Assembly: GCF_006937785.1 (NCBI RefSeq)
Contig: NZ_SJEE01000015.1
Span: 59,234 to 123,233, forward strand
Length of the DNA: 64,000 bases
Direction: 5' to 3'
DNA from: Pseudanabaena sp. UWO311
GTDB taxonomy: Bacteria > Cyanobacteriota > Cyanobacteriia > Pseudanabaenales > Pseudanabaenaceae
How positions within the stretch are numbered: the first letter of the stretch is position 1; every line of letters begins with the position of its first letter. Below, in pieces: positions 1-9,372 of the stretch. The translations under genes were made by a program, and so were the position numbers. Below the pieces are notes generated by a model. It ran no database searches. It was given only the letters and a program-made list of their open reading frames with translations, and was not told where the DNA came from.

Positions 1-2
1 AT

Positions 3-2081
3 CCTCAATTAAGACTACCCAAAGCAGCACAAATGGTTTGGGATTTTTTGCAAGAGCATAAGCATAATCCTAAGGGAATTAGTCGTCGTTATATTCAACA
101 AAAGCTTGGTAGATATACTAGTTCAGGCTTAAAGGAACTTCAAAAATTAGAATGGATTGATACAGTCCTAGAACTGCCAAATCGTCCACAGCCTAAGTAT
201 GAAGATGTAGTCATTTTACTTAAAGCACCAGATAGTGAAGTCACTACAAGACAGGCAGAGATTCTCACGATTTTGCAGCATCAAGGTGGGGAAAGTTTAA
301 AAACACAATTATGTAAAATCGCGAAGACCTCAGTTTCGGTTATACAAACTCTGGCAAATAAAGGCTACGTCACGATCGCTAAACAAGAGTCACTACGATT
401 AGGTGGAAAAAGTCATACAGTCACACGCGATCGTCCTAAAGCGCTCACACCCGATCAAGAGGCAGCATTGCAACAAATTTTGCAGGCGATCGCAGATCAA
501 TCTGCACCACATTTTCTCCTGCATGGAGTCACAGGCTCAGGTAAAACAGAAGTATATCTGCAAGCGATCGCTGCCGTACTCGCCGCAGGAAAATCGGCAT
601 TAGTTCTCGTTCCTGAAATTGGCTTAACTCCCCAACTTACCGATCGCTTTCGAGCGAGATTTGGTGATGCGAAGGTGAATGTTTATCATAGTCAACTATC
701 TGAAGGAGAGCGCTTTGATACATGGCGATTGATGCTTACGGGTGAAGCTCAAATTGTCATCGGTACGCGATCGGCAGTGTTTGCACCGCTTTCTAATTTG
801 GGCTTAATCGTCATGGATGAGGAGCATGATAATAGTTTTAAGCAGGATCAGCCCCAACCCTGTTACCATGCGCGGACGATCGCAGAATGGCGATCTCAAT
901 TAGAAAATATCCCCCTCGTCCTCGGTTCAGCAACTCCTTCGGCGGAAGTAATCTATGCTCATCAAGAAGGTAAATCAATCTATCTAGAACTTCCCCATCG
1001 CATCGGCAACAAAGACATGCCACCGATTGAAGTTGTGGATATGCGTGATGAATTTAAAGCTGGCAATTACTCGATTTTAAGTCGCAAGTTGCAAGATGCG
1101 ATCTCAGAGATGCTTGAAGCAAAACAGCAAGGGATTCTCTTCATCCATCGGCGTGGCTATAGCACTTTTGTATCTTGTCGATCCTGTGGCTATGTTGCCG
1201 AATGTCCTAACTGTGATGTTTCGCTCTCCTATCACGATCCCATCTCGCCAACAGCACATCAACCAAAATCTGCCCATTTACGCTGCCACTATTGCAACTA
1301 CACCCTAATTCAGCCCAAGGCTTGTCCTGAATGCGGTTCACCCTATTTTAAGCATTTTGGCAGTGGAACTCAAAAAGTGGAACAGGAACTCGCAAAATTA
1401 TTTCCAAATATTCGCTTGATTCGCTTTGACAGTGATACTACGCGCAATAAGGATCAGCATCGTCTATTAATCGATCAGTTTCGTGCTGGAGAAGCAGACT
1501 TATTAGTGGGAACGCAAATGCTAACTAAGGGTTTAGATATTCCGCAAGTAACTTTAGTGGGTGTAGTATCGGCAGATGGATTATTAAACTTCTCGGATTA
1601 TCGCGCAGGAGAGAGAGCCGCCCAAACCTTGCTACAGGTGGCAGGTCGTGCAGGTCGTGGCGAAGAAGATGGCAAAGTAATCATGCAAACCTATACGCCT
1701 GAGCATCCTGCCATGCAAGCGGTGCAAACCTATCAGTTGGAAGCATTTATGCAGACAGAGTTAGAAATGCGTGCTGCTTTGCGCTACCCACCGATGGGAC
1801 AGATGGTCTTGATTCATCTCAGTAGTGAGAGTGATACCGCCGTTGAGAAGTCAGCTAATGAATTAGCGGAATATTTGCGTCAATTAGAGAATGATTGGGA
1901 TATCTTAGGAGCAACTCCCGCCACGATCGCAAAAGTCGCTAATCGTTATCGCTGGCAGATTTTACTTAAGTTTGCTCCTGAAATTTTACCCAATGTACCA
2001 AGTCTAGAAGAGTTGCGAATGTTGGTTAATTCTAAGGCTGTGCGAGTTGCGATCGATGTCGATCCACTCACGATTTTGTAG
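3..2081 (+). CDS. priA: Primosomal helicase PriA (N'), 5' end outside window
   Basis: Restarts stalled replication forks by unwinding DNA and loading the primosome. The reading frame is open to the left edge, so the N-terminus is missing; an internal ATG lies at 33. Counting from that ATG, the Walker A motif GVTGSGKT is near residue 165 and the DEEH box near 262. A cysteine-rich zinc-binding block (SCRSCGYVAECPNC and following CxxC pairs) lies at about 380-435, and helicase motifs V-VI (GTQMLTKGLDIP, QVAGRAGRG) follow. Cyanobacterial PriA is usually longer than the 682 residues from ATG 33, which agrees with truncation by the window. No terminator hairpin was noted directly after the stop. 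Identification is firm. Confidence 0.96.
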   Translation, partial: PQLRLPKAAQMVWDFLQEHKHNPKGISRRYIQQKLGRYTSSGLKELQKLEWIDTVLELPNRPQPKYEDVVILLKAPDSEVTTRQAEILTILQHQGGESLKTQLCKIAKTSVSVIQTLANKGYVTIAKQESLRLGGKSHTVTRDRPKALTPDQEAALQQILQAIADQSAPHFLLHGVTGSGKTEVYLQAIAAVLAAGKSALVLVPEIGLTPQLTDRFRARFGDAKVNVYHSQLSEGERFDTWRLMLTGEAQIVIGTRSAVFAPLSNLGLIVMDEEHDNSFKQDQPQPCYHARTIAEWRSQLENIPLVLGSATPSAEVIYAHQEGKSIYLELPHRIGNKDMPPIEVVDMRDEFKAGNYSILSRKLQDAISEMLEAKQQGILFIHRRGYSTFVSCRSCGYVAECPNCDVSLSYHDPISPTAHQPKSAHLRCHYCNYTLIQPKACPECGSPYFKHFGSGTQKVEQELAKLFPNIRLIRFDSDTTRNKDQHRLLIDQFRAGEADLLVGTQMLTKGLDIPQVTLVGVVSADGLLNFSDYRAGERAAQTLLQVAGRAGRGEEDGKVIMQTYTPEHPAMQAVQTYQLEAFMQTELEMRAALRYPPMGQMVLIHLSSESDTAVEKSANELAEYLRQLENDWDILGATPATIAKVANRYRWQILLKFAPEILPNVPSLEELRMLVNSKAVRVAIDVDPLTIL

Positions 2082-2165
2082 CTACTTAATTACGAATTAC
2101 GAATTACGTTTTTGTAGTTATATGAGAATCCTTAGTGAGTGGCTTCGCTGGGTACTAAAGATTCT

Positions 2166-2897
2166 TTATTTAGGCAGTTCGCCAAAGCGATCGCGATATT
2201 GTTTAAGCATCGCTTCCATTTCATTAAGTTGTTCTGAGGCTTGCTCAGCACGTTGGCGTTCTTGCTCAGCACGTAAAAATTCCTGCTCAGCCCTGAGACT
2301 TTCTTGATTTGCACGTAAGCATTCCTGCTCCAGCATGGTATTGATTTCGATATAAGAATAAAACTTAGTTCCATCTGGACGATAAATTTGCAGCTCATTG
2401 GTCAGATCAAAGCGAATATCTAATCGAGGGCTGACCCAATCATGAGATTTGGGTATGCGATCCAAACTGCCATCATTTCTAATCAAAACTTCTAGATCGT
2501 TATTGTCAGGATTGTAGATGTAATATTCCTCAACGCCGTAGCGATCATAAAAAAGTAGCTTTCTTGCCATATCTACAGATTTATTGCAAGGTGAGAGAAT
2601 CTCAAAGACAACTTGAGGCGCAATATTATTCTCTTCCCATTGTTTGTAAGATCCGCGATCGCCTTTAGGACGACCAAATATCACCATTGTGTCAGGAGCC
2701 GCAGTAGTTTGGGTTTGTCCCTCAACGGGATACCAAAGTAAGTCGCCAGCAACGAATACTTGAGGATCATTACTGTATAGCCAGTCAATATTTTGCTGGA
2801 TTGTCAAAATCCATCGAAACTGCTTAGTATTGTCTGCCATAGGTTTCCCGTCACTTTCGGGATAGATGATGTCAGGCTTGCTCAGTTGGCTAACCAT
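2166..2897 (-). CDS. Uma2-family (DUF820) putative restriction endonuclease-like protein with coiled-coil tail
   Basis: A 243-residue protein of the Uma2 family, a PD-(D/E)XK nuclease-like fold greatly expanded in cyanobacteria; the cellular role is unknown. The core carries PDTMVIFGRPKG, then VFEILSP and the YYIYNP segment typical of the family. The last 50 residues are a charged heptad-like repeat (RAEQEFLRAEQERQRAEQ) predicted to form a coiled coil, common in this family. The start at the CAT ending at 2897 gives the usual family N-terminus. It is divergent from the downstream TPR gene, with a long hairpin between them. The function is family-level only. Confidence 0.85.
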   Translation of the reverse strand: MVSQLSKPDIIYPESDGKPMADNTKQFRWILTIQQNIDWLYSNDPQVFVAGDLLWYPVEGQTQTTAAPDTMVIFGRPKGDRGSYKQWEENNIAPQVVFEILSPCNKSVDMARKLLFYDRYGVEEYYIYNPDNNDLEVLIRNDGSLDRIPKSHDWVSPRLDIRFDLTNELQIYRPDGTKFYSYIEINTMLEQECLRANQESLRAEQEFLRAEQERQRAEQASEQLNEMEAMLKQYRDRFGELPK

Positions 2898-2982
2898 CGG
2901 CTTTGGCTCCTGAACTTATGGGTTGTTTTGATTATACAGCGATTTTTATTGAGGTTAATTCTGGCTTGCCCCGTGGTTGCTG

Positions 2983-3027
2983 ATAGATAAGGATGGGCGG
3001 AGCTTCGCTCCGCCCATCCTTATCTAT
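2983..3027. repeat. Long perfect hairpin (21-bp arms, TTC loop)
   Basis: Arms at 2983-3003 and 3007-3027 are exact reverse complements. It sits between divergent genes, so it is not a conventional terminator. An ATG inside it would extend the TPR gene, but that extension is probably not translated. Confidence 0.85.
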
Positions 3028-3094
3028 TTATCACTACCCCGTGGTTTTATTGTTGGGTTACACTATGATGTATTTTTCATTTAGGGTAAATATT

Positions 3095-3955
3095 GTGACT
3101 CAACGTACAGCAAGACAATGGATTATTAATGGTGTCTTAATCGTAGTTACGCTCTCGTTTTTGGGCGTATCGATCGCACCACTGATCGGTGGGTTATTTT
3201 CATCACCTAATCCGCAAGCAGCTAATAATGCCAACGCAAATACCTCAGAGCAAGATCGGATCAAGATCCAGATCGAGGGTTTTGAAGCCGTACTAAAAAG
3301 CGATCCTAAAAATCAAACTGCTTTGATTGGTCTTGTAAATCTCAGAAACCAACTTGGCAAAACGAAAGAAACCATCGAACCGCTACAAACCCTTGCTGAT
3401 ACCTTTCCAGATCAGCCCGAATATCGCATGACTTTAGCGCGTACTTACATTGAGCTTAAAGACCCTAAAAATGCGCTAGCAGAGTATCGCAAGATTTTGA
3501 CCACCAAGCCGGGGTATATTCCTGCGCTCCAAAGTATCGTTAGCATCGAGCTAACCGATAAACGCCCTGAAGCCGCGATCGGTATTCTCCAAGATACTCT
3601 CAAGACTGCGGAAACAGCCAACAAAGTTCAAGCAAATGCTGTGGATACTGGTTCAGTTCGTTGGATTTTAGGTGAAGTCTATCGTCAACAAGATCGCATT
3701 GATGAGGCGATCGCAACTTATGATCAGATGATTAAAGAAAGCGCTAAAGACTTTCGTCCTTATGTTGGCAAGGCCCAATTGAGACAAATTCAAGGTAAGG
3801 AAGATGAAGCCAAGAAATTGTTTGATAAAGGCTTAGAGTTGGCTCCTGCTGAATTTAAAGACGAGGTAAAGCGTCTTGCTGCTCTTTCTCCACAAAAGGC
3901 TCCATTCACGAATCCAGCCCAAGCACCTAGTAGTCCTCCAGCTAAGAAACCATAA
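3095..3955 (+). CDS. TPR-repeat protein with N-terminal membrane anchor
   Basis: From the chosen GTG start the protein (286 aa) begins TQRTARQWIINGVLIVV, giving one hydrophobic segment (about residues 9-30) and then TPR repeats from about 60 to 250. The C-terminus is proline-rich (PSSPPAKKP). TPR arrays serve as protein-docking surfaces; the partner is unknown. Longer starts exist (ATG 3065, 3068 and one at 2993), but the last lies inside a hairpin repeat. The GTG is preceded by AGGG at proper spacing, so the short form is preferred. The anchored repeats probably face the periplasm or cytoplasm near the membrane; the sequence does not say which. Confidence 0.75.
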   Translation: MTQRTARQWIINGVLIVVTLSFLGVSIAPLIGGLFSSPNPQAANNANANTSEQDRIKIQIEGFEAVLKSDPKNQTALIGLVNLRNQLGKTKETIEPLQTLADTFPDQPEYRMTLARTYIELKDPKNALAEYRKILTTKPGYIPALQSIVSIELTDKRPEAAIGILQDTLKTAETANKVQANAVDTGSVRWILGEVYRQQDRIDEAIATYDQMIKESAKDFRPYVGKAQLRQIQGKEDEAKKLFDKGLELAPAEFKDEVKRLAALSPQKAPFTNPAQAPSSPPAKKP

Positions 3956-3997
3956 AAAAGTCGCCACTATACACTCAAGCTGTATCCCTGCAATCAA

Positions 3998-4079
3998 GTG
4001 CGGGCTAAAAGCCCAAAACCGTTGAAACGGATTAATTAGAATAATTCTTTAGTCTGCTTCAGCAGACTTGAGCTTTTAG
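3998..4079. repeat. Interspersed cyanobacterial repeat with GGGCTAAAAGCCC hairpins
   Basis: The stretch contains several short inverted repeats in series (GGGCTAAAAGCCC; CCGTTGAAACGG; AGTCTGCTTCAGCAGACT). This kind of repeat is frequent between cyanobacterial genes. It separates the convergent TPR and fmt genes. Confidence 0.6.
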
Positions 4080-4107
4080 CCAAGAACTTGAGTTCTTGGT
4101 TTTTTTA
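4080..4107 (+). terminator. Rho-independent terminator after TPR gene
   Basis: Perfect stem CCAAGAACT/AGTTCTTGG followed by a run of T. The fmt stop codon on the other strand lies inside the T-run. Confidence 0.8.
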
Positions 4108-5040
4108 TGGAAGAGATTCCCCGATCGCGATTCTTGCTCCATTGACAAAATCCCATCCTGATTGCAATTTCTTACCAGCAGGTTGTACTTCTCTAATCAG
4201 CAATAGCCCTTTACCAGTCTGCACTACAAATCCTTTACCTTTACTAATCTCTATCACTTTTCCCACAAGACCAAGACTCTCTACTTCGGATACAACTTCT
4301 GCCTTGGTAATTTTCAATCTTTGTCCACGAAAATCTGTGTAGCAATTGGGATAGAAAGCACGAATACGATTATGCAATGCGATCGCCTCTTGCTTCCAGT
4401 TTAGTTCCCAATCTTCGCGCCCAATCATTGGTGAATAGCATGATAAAGCATCATCTTGAGGTTCAGGTTTAATCGTCTCTAAGCGCTGTAAAGTATCAAT
4501 TAATAAATCTGCACCAAGATTAGCTAATTTCATACTCAAGGTGTCTGTATTGTCTTCAGGCAAGATTTCTAATTCTGCTTTGAGTAACATCGCACCCGTA
4601 TCAATGCCTGCATCCATTTGCATGGTCGTAATACCTGTGATTCTTTCACCATTGGCTATCGCCCATTGGATCGGAGCCGCACCACGATATTTTGGCAAGA
4701 GCGAACCATGGACATTAACACAGCCATACTTTGGCATATTCAAGATTTTTTGCGAGAGAATCTGTCCATAGGCAACTACTACAAATACATCGGCTTCAAG
4801 TGCCTCAAGTGACTCAAGTACAGTTTTATCCTTTTTGAGGCGATCAGGTTGCCAAATTTTGAGGTCAGGATTTTTTGCGATCGCGGCAGCTTTTACTGGC
4901 GGCGGACTAACTTGATTGCCTCTACCACGCCTAGTATCAGGTTGGGAAACCACGCCCACAACTTCAAAATCTGGCTCAGACAATAATTTTTCTAAGGTAG
5001 GAACTGCAAAATCAGGAGTCCCAAAAAAGACAACACGCAT
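4105..5040 (-). CDS. fmt: Methionyl-tRNA formyltransferase
   Basis: Transfers a formyl group from 10-formyl-THF to Met-tRNA(fMet) for translation initiation. The start MRVVFFGTPDFAVPTLEKL matches the family N-terminus exactly, so the in-frame extension to 5088, which would run through a hairpin, is rejected. The formyltransferase core shows the VNVHGSLLPKYRGAAPIQWA segment with the catalytic Asn and His, and TTMQMDAGIDTG with the catalytic Asp. A C-terminal tRNA-binding domain follows. At 311 residues it is slightly short of the usual 315-335. It converges with the TPR gene. Confidence 0.95.
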   Translation of the reverse strand: MRVVFFGTPDFAVPTLEKLLSEPDFEVVGVVSQPDTRRGRGNQVSPPPVKAAAIAKNPDLKIWQPDRLKKDKTVLESLEALEADVFVVVAYGQILSQKILNMPKYGCVNVHGSLLPKYRGAAPIQWAIANGERITGITTMQMDAGIDTGAMLLKAELEILPEDNTDTLSMKLANLGADLLIDTLQRLETIKPEPQDDALSCYSPMIGREDWELNWKQEAIALHNRIRAFYPNCYTDFRGQRLKITKAEVVSEVESLGLVGKVIEISKGKGFVVQTGKGLLLIREVQPAGKKLQSGWDFVNGARIAIGESLP

Positions 5041-5068
5041 ATTTTTAACTATTTTCGTTTTTATACCA

Positions 5069-5097
5069 AGAAGAGAGTTGCGACGCAACTCTCTTCT
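5069..5097. repeat. Hairpin upstream of fmt
   Basis: Arms AGAAGAGAGTTGCG and CGCAACTCTCTTCT are perfect complements, separated by one base, so the real loop is wider. It lies in the fmt leader. Confidence 0.7.
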
Positions 5098-5219
5098 AAA
5101 ATTAGAGCACTGGGTGCGTTAGCGATCGCGTAATACACCTTATAACTTTTGATGGCGGTTTGATGGCGCATTAACATAACCCCACAAATGAAAACACATT
5201 TATTGATGGAGCCTTAGTA

Positions 5220-5615
5220 GTGAAAAGCAACAATAAAAAGTGGAACAAATTTGGTTTGTACTCACTCTTAGGTCTTGTCGTTATTACGTTAACAACAAAT
5301 CCCGTCGATAGTCAGCCACTCACACAGCGAGAATGGAGCTACAGCAAGCTACTCGAAGAAGTCAGAAAGAAACCTGCTGGTGTCTCAAGAATCACCCTTA
5401 GTCCTGATCGCTCTTTTGCAGAGGTAACGATCTCTGGCGGAATTGATGACAAGAAAAAAGTTCGCGTGAATTTGCCAAACGACCCCAATTTGATCAGAGT
5501 TGTTACAGAAAATAATATTGAAATAGATGTTGCCCCCCGTCGTGCCGATGGCGAATTATCTCAAACCCTTCGCAGCTTGATTTTGCTGTTTGTCAGTTTG
5601 TTTTTCCGAATTTGA
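5220..5615 (+). pseudogene. Decayed duplicate of the FtsH N-terminal domain
   Basis: The 131-residue frame copies the first part of the downstream ftsH. Both begin at a GTG in the context GTAGTGAAAAGCAA, both carry the transmembrane start and the same [19 protein letters not shown] block, and both end near the second membrane segment. A small deletion and frame loss at about 5585 stop the copy before the AAA+ domain, so it cannot be a protease. It may still be translated as a membrane-anchored FtsH ectodomain. The simplest reading is a partial tandem duplication in decay. A dominant-negative or partner role cannot be excluded. Confidence 0.85.
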
Positions 5616-5824
5616 AAGGATCGCAAAGGGACATTAACAAAAAACTTAGTTTGTATTTGAGCACGAAAAAATTAAACAACAAATCCCAAAGTATTTTCGT
5701 CCGCTCATTGGGCGATAAAGTTTTTGGTGTGTTGAGATGCGATCGCCATATTATCGATCCAAAGACGGATTCTGGCGTGACTTGGACAGATCCTAGACTG
5801 CTTGCGTTAAGATTAGTTAATTAA
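5612..5824 (+). CDS. Doubtful small ORF between ftsH copies
   Basis: A 70-residue frame (MKGSQRDINKKLSLYLS...) that overlaps the end of the decayed ftsH copy. I do not recognise it. Its second half (GDKVFGVLRCDRHIIDP) has a normal amino-acid mix and could be a remnant of another gene trapped at the duplication joint. There is no good ribosome binding site, and it is probably not functional. Confidence 0.25.
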   Translation: MKGSQRDINKKLSLYLSTKKLNNKSQSIFVRSLGDKVFGVLRCDRHIIDPKTDSGVTWTDPRLLALRLVN

Positions 5825-5880
5825 ATCATTCGTTCTTGGCAAAATCATCTAAGAACACTTTTATCGATGGAGCGGTAGTA

Positions 5881-7752
5881 GTGAAAAGCAATAATAAAAA
5901 CGACAATAATAATAAAAAGTGGAAAAATTTTGGTTTGTACGCACTGCTTGGCATTGTCGTCATTACCTTAGGCACAACCCTGCTCGATAGTCAGCCAGCC
6001 ACACAAGGTGAATGGCGCTACAGCAAGCTAATCGAAGAAGTCAGAAAGAAACCAGCAGGTGTTTCCAGAATCACCCTTAGTCCCGATCGCTCTTTTGCGG
6101 AAGTGACAGTACCTGGTGGTCCTGAAGGCAAGAAAAAAGTTCGGGTAAATCTACCTAACGACCCTGAGTTTACTAAAACTGTTAGAGAAAATAACATTGA
6201 GCTAGATGTTGCCCCTCGTCGCACTGACGGTGCTTTAGTGCAAACCTTAAGCAGCTTGATTTTGCCAATTTTGCTATTAGTCGGTTTATTTTTCCTACTA
6301 CGCCGCGCTCAATCTGGACCTGGCAACCAAGCCATGAACTTTGGTAAATCCCGCGCTCGTGTGCAAATGGAGCCTCAAACCCAAGTTACATTTACCGATG
6401 TTGCTGGTATTGAGCAAGCCAAATTTGAACTTACTGAAGTCGTAGATTTCCTCAAAAACCCCGATCGCTTCACTGCTGTCGGCGCAAAGATTCCTAAAGG
6501 CGTATTGCTAGTTGGGCCTCCTGGTACTGGTAAAACCTTGCTAGCTCGTGCAGTTGCTGGTGAAGCTGGCGTACCATTCTTTAGCATCTCTGGTTCTGAA
6601 TTTGTCGAGATGTTCGTTGGTGTGGGCGCATCCCGTGTGCGTGACCTATTCGAGCAAGCAAAGGCAAATGCACCTTGTATTGTTTTCATCGATGAAATTG
6701 ATGCCGTCGGTCGTCAGCGTGGCGCTGGGCTTGGTGGTGGCAATGATGAGCGTGAGCAAACCTTGAACCAATTGCTGACAGAAATGGATGGCTTTGAAGG
6801 TAATACAGGTATCATCATCGTCGCGGCAACTAACCGTCCTGATGTCCTTGATGCGGCGTTATTACGTCCAGGTCGTTTTGATCGCCAAGTTGTGGTCGAT
6901 CGCCCCGACTTCGCAGGTCGTTTGGAAATTCTCGGAGTCCATGCACGCGGCAAAACCTTATCGAAGGATGTCGATCTTGAAAAGATTGCCCGTCGTACTC
7001 CAGGCTTCACTGGTGCTGACCTTTCTAACTTGTTGAACGAAGCTGCTATTCTCGCTGCTCGTCGCAACCTGACCGAAATCTCCATGGATGAAATTAACGA
7101 TGCGGTAGATCGCGTCTTGGTTGGACCAGAGAAGAAAGATCGCGTTATGAGCGAAAAGCGCAAAGAATTAGTTGCCTATCATGAAGCTGGTCATGCCCTA
7201 GTTGGTGCATTGATGCCCGACTATGACGCAATCCAAAAAGTAACGATCATTCCTCGCGGTCGTGCTGGTGGTTTGACATGGTTCTTGCCTACTGAAGAAA
7301 GAATGCAAAGCCGCGCCTATTTGCAAAACCAGATGGCAGTTGCCCTCGGTGGTCGCATCGCTGAAGAAATCGTCTTTGGAGATGAGGAAGTTACCACTGG
7401 TGCATCTAGCGATCTTCAACAAGTTGCTTCGACTGCTCGTCAAATGGTAATGCGTTTCGGTATGAGCGATAAGCTTGGACCTGTTGCTCTTGGTCGTTCC
7501 AATGGCAATATGTTCCTCGGTCGTGACATTGCTGCTGAGCGTGACTTCTCCGAAGAAACCGCAGCTACTATCGATGAAGAAGTTGGCATTTTGGTAGCTG
7601 ATGCTTACCGTCGCGCCAAGCAACTCCTAATTGATAATCGACATGTTCTTGATAAGATCGCTCATGACTTGATTGAGCGTGAAACAGTTGATGCTGAAGA
7701 ACTTCAACAGATCCTAGAAACTAGCGATTTGAAATTAGCGTCAGCTTTGTAA
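5881..7752 (+). CDS. ftsH: ATP-dependent zinc metalloprotease FtsH (FtsH3-like)
   Basis: Membrane-anchored AAA+ protease that removes damaged or misfolded membrane proteins, including photosystem subunits in cyanobacteria. Two N-terminal membrane segments flank a periplasmic or lumenal domain. The Walker A GPPGTGKT lies near residue 212, Walker B (CIVFIDEID) near 265, the SRH region near 320, and the zinc-binding HEAGH near 434. The GTG start is preferred because the duplicated upstream copy keeps the same GTG context; a TTG 45 bp upstream would add 15 residues. From the start codon on, the sequence resembles Synechocystis FtsH3 (Slr1604). A terminator follows. Confidence 0.96.
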   Translation: MKSNNKNDNNNKKWKNFGLYALLGIVVITLGTTLLDSQPATQGEWRYSKLIEEVRKKPAGVSRITLSPDRSFAEVTVPGGPEGKKKVRVNLPNDPEFTKTVRENNIELDVAPRRTDGALVQTLSSLILPILLLVGLFFLLRRAQSGPGNQAMNFGKSRARVQMEPQTQVTFTDVAGIEQAKFELTEVVDFLKNPDRFTAVGAKIPKGVLLVGPPGTGKTLLARAVAGEAGVPFFSISGSEFVEMFVGVGASRVRDLFEQAKANAPCIVFIDEIDAVGRQRGAGLGGGNDEREQTLNQLLTEMDGFEGNTGIIIVAATNRPDVLDAALLRPGRFDRQVVVDRPDFAGRLEILGVHARGKTLSKDVDLEKIARRTPGFTGADLSNLLNEAAILAARRNLTEISMDEINDAVDRVLVGPEKKDRVMSEKRKELVAYHEAGHALVGALMPDYDAIQKVTIIPRGRAGGLTWFLPTEERMQSRAYLQNQMAVALGGRIAEEIVFGDEEVTTGASSDLQQVASTARQMVMRFGMSDKLGPVALGRSNGNMFLGRDIAAERDFSEETAATIDEEVGILVADAYRRAKQLLIDNRHVLDKIAHDLIERETVDAEELQQILETSDLKLASAL

Positions 7753-7777
7753 TAATAACTGCTCTCTATTAATTTCC

Positions 7778-7817
7778 AAAAAATGCGGACGATACATTGT
7801 ATTGTCCACATTTTTTT
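7778..7817 (+). terminator. Terminator after ftsH
   Basis: Imperfect 18-bp stem (two mismatches) flanked by A-run and T-run, 25 bp after the stop codon. Confidence 0.8.
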
Positions 7818-7886
7818 ATATTTTTCTTGAAAATCTAAGTTGTCATTTTGGGTTAATCTAGAAAAAAGACAAAATAACGATATTTT

Positions 7887-8543
7887 ATGCAATCTTTTCC
7901 TCATCAGGGACAATTAACAACTTGGAAAGATGATCGAGGGTTTGGATTTATTAAACCTGATGATGGCAGCAAAGAAGTTTTCCTTCATATCAGCGTATTA
8001 AAAGGGGCAAGTCGTCGCCCTATAGCGGGAGATACTATCTTTTACGAAGAAGTTACCGAAGAAAACGGAAAAATACGTGCATCTAAAGCTTCAATTCAAG
8101 GTGTTCTCAACCAACCTAAAGTCTCAACTCAAAGAGCTCGTAGTTCTAATCAAATATCTAATAACCAATCTATAGCAAAGCTAACTCCAAGAAATAAGCA
8201 AAGTAATAACCACGCGAGTCGTAAAGTTATATTTGGTTTATTGGGATTGGGTTTAGCTATCAGCCTTAGTCTGAGCGGTGTTTTTTCACGTAGTCGTTTC
8301 TCTAGTAATTCTAAACAAGCTACTACGTCTCCAGAAACCTTTGTAAATTCTCAAAACTCAGCTATAGCGAGTCAAAATTGCAATATTAAAGGCAATATTT
8401 CCGTAAGTACAGGGAGTAAGTTGTATCACCTGCCAGGTATGGAAGATTATGCTACAACCAACATTAATGAGAGCAAAGGAGAGCGCTGGTTTTGTTCTGA
8501 GTCTGAGGCGATCGCAAATGGTTGGAGTAAAGCCCCAAGATAA
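7887..8543 (+). CDS. Cold-shock-domain membrane protein with C-terminal small domain
   Basis: A 218-residue protein with an unusual layout. Residues 4-70 form a cold-shock (OB-fold) domain: TTWKDDRGFGFIKPDDG carries RNP1 and VFLHIS carries RNP2. A Ser/Asn/Lys-rich linker follows, then one transmembrane helix at about 113-132 (VIFGLLGLGLAISLSLSGVF). The last 55 residues (CNIKGNISVSTGSKLYHLP ... ERWFCSESEAIANGW) resemble the small cysteine-containing domain found after nucleases and in extracellular proteins. Cold-shock domains bind single-stranded RNA or DNA; with the anchor, this would tether nucleic acid at the membrane. The role is unproven. Confidence 0.8.
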   Translation: MQSFPHQGQLTTWKDDRGFGFIKPDDGSKEVFLHISVLKGASRRPIAGDTIFYEEVTEENGKIRASKASIQGVLNQPKVSTQRARSSNQISNNQSIAKLTPRNKQSNNHASRKVIFGLLGLGLAISLSLSGVFSRSRFSSNSKQATTSPETFVNSQNSAIASQNCNIKGNISVSTGSKLYHLPGMEDYATTNINESKGERWFCSESEAIANGWSKAPR

Positions 8544-8576
8544 AATTAAGCAAAATCATATTGTGGTCACGAAATC

Positions 8577-9254
8577 ATGATGATCTTAGATAACGTTGTG
8601 CCGTTTGGACGTTCTAAAACTGAATATGAGTTGATGTTTGCGATCTCAGAAAGCGATCGCCTTAAATCCATAATTGGCATAGGTGACGGGCCCGCAAGCT
8701 TTAATGCCGAAATGACTGCCGCAGGCTATCTAGTTACATCAATCGATCCGATTTATCAGTTTACTGGTGCAGAGATCCAAAGACGCTTTGATGCATGTGT
8801 TGATGGCATCATCGAACAGGTTCGCAACACACCAAATAATTGGATCTGGAGCTACCACAAATCCCCAGAAGATTTACGCACTAATCGCGAAAAAGCAATT
8901 TCTCTATTTCTCGAAGATTACGATTGCGGCAAAATCGCAGGTAGATATCTTAACGCTGAATTGCCAAAACTAGATTTTCAAGATAAGCAATTTCAGCTTG
9001 CTCTATGTTCACATTTTCTATTTCTCTATTCTGAGCATCTCAGTTTTGAGTTCCATTTAGACTCAATTCGTGAGCTATGCCGCATTGCTGAAGAAGTGAG
9101 AATATTTCCACTATTAACTCTTGCCCAAGCGCGATCGCCCTACATTGATGAAATATCTAGCACATTAGCCCAAGAAGGAATTAGCTCGGAAATCATCCAA
9201 GTTCCCTACGAACTACAAAAAGGCGGTAATCAAGCGATCATCTTTCGGTCATAA
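8577..9254 (+). CDS. SAM-dependent methyltransferase-like protein
   Basis: A 225-residue protein. The segment IIGIGDGPASFNAEMTAAGY followed by VTSIDPIY matches motif I and the acidic end of strand 2 of class I methyltransferases: GxGxGxxS in a degenerate form, then an acidic residue that would bind the SAM ribose. LALCSHFLFLYSE fits motif IV. The substrate is unknown. Two adjacent ATGs (8577, 8580) are possible. A bidirectional hairpin terminator follows, shared with the opposing tRNA gene. Confidence 0.75.
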   Translation: MMILDNVVPFGRSKTEYELMFAISESDRLKSIIGIGDGPASFNAEMTAAGYLVTSIDPIYQFTGAEIQRRFDACVDGIIEQVRNTPNNWIWSYHKSPEDLRTNREKAISLFLEDYDCGKIAGRYLNAELPKLDFQDKQFQLALCSHFLFLYSEHLSFEFHLDSIRELCRIAEEVRIFPLLTLAQARSPYIDEISSTLAQEGISSEIIQVPYELQKGGNQAIIFRS

Positions 9255-9281
9255 AAAAGGCTCGCATGGCGAGCCTTTTTT
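9253..9281. terminator. Bidirectional terminator
   Basis: Perfect 13-bp stem AAAAAAGGCTCGC/GCGAGCCTTTTTT with an ATG loop. It serves the methyltransferase gene on the plus strand and the tRNA gene on the minus strand. Confidence 0.9.
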
Positions 9282-9290
9282 ATTGATTAA

Positions 9291-9372
9291 TGCGGAACGG
9301 GGGACTTGAACCCCCAAGTCTTTCAACACATGTACCTGAAACATGCGCGTCTACCAATTCCGCCAGTTCCGC
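9291..9372 (-). tRNA. trnL-CAG: tRNA-Leu(CAG)
   Basis: On the minus strand the sequence begins GCGGAACTGGCGGAATTGG and ends in the discriminator A after CCGTTCCGC, so the acceptor arms pair GCGGAAC/GTTCCGC. The anticodon stem CATGT/ACATG encloses the loop TTCAGGT, giving anticodon CAG (reads CUG). A short variable arm of the class II type follows, then the T-arm with GGTTCAAGTCC. The 3' CCA is not encoded. Confidence 0.95.

Noticed and set aside
2047..2307. 86-codon frame overlapping the ends of priA and the Uma2 gene
   Set aside because: It overlaps two supported genes in another frame and shows no protein-like features.
2993..3094. N-terminal extension of the TPR protein
   Set aside because: It begins inside a perfect hairpin; the downstream GTG has a better ribosome site and the membrane helix follows directly.
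7198..7623. 141-codon frame antisense to ftsH
   Set aside because: Shadow of a highly conserved gene; composition is that of a reversed coding frame.
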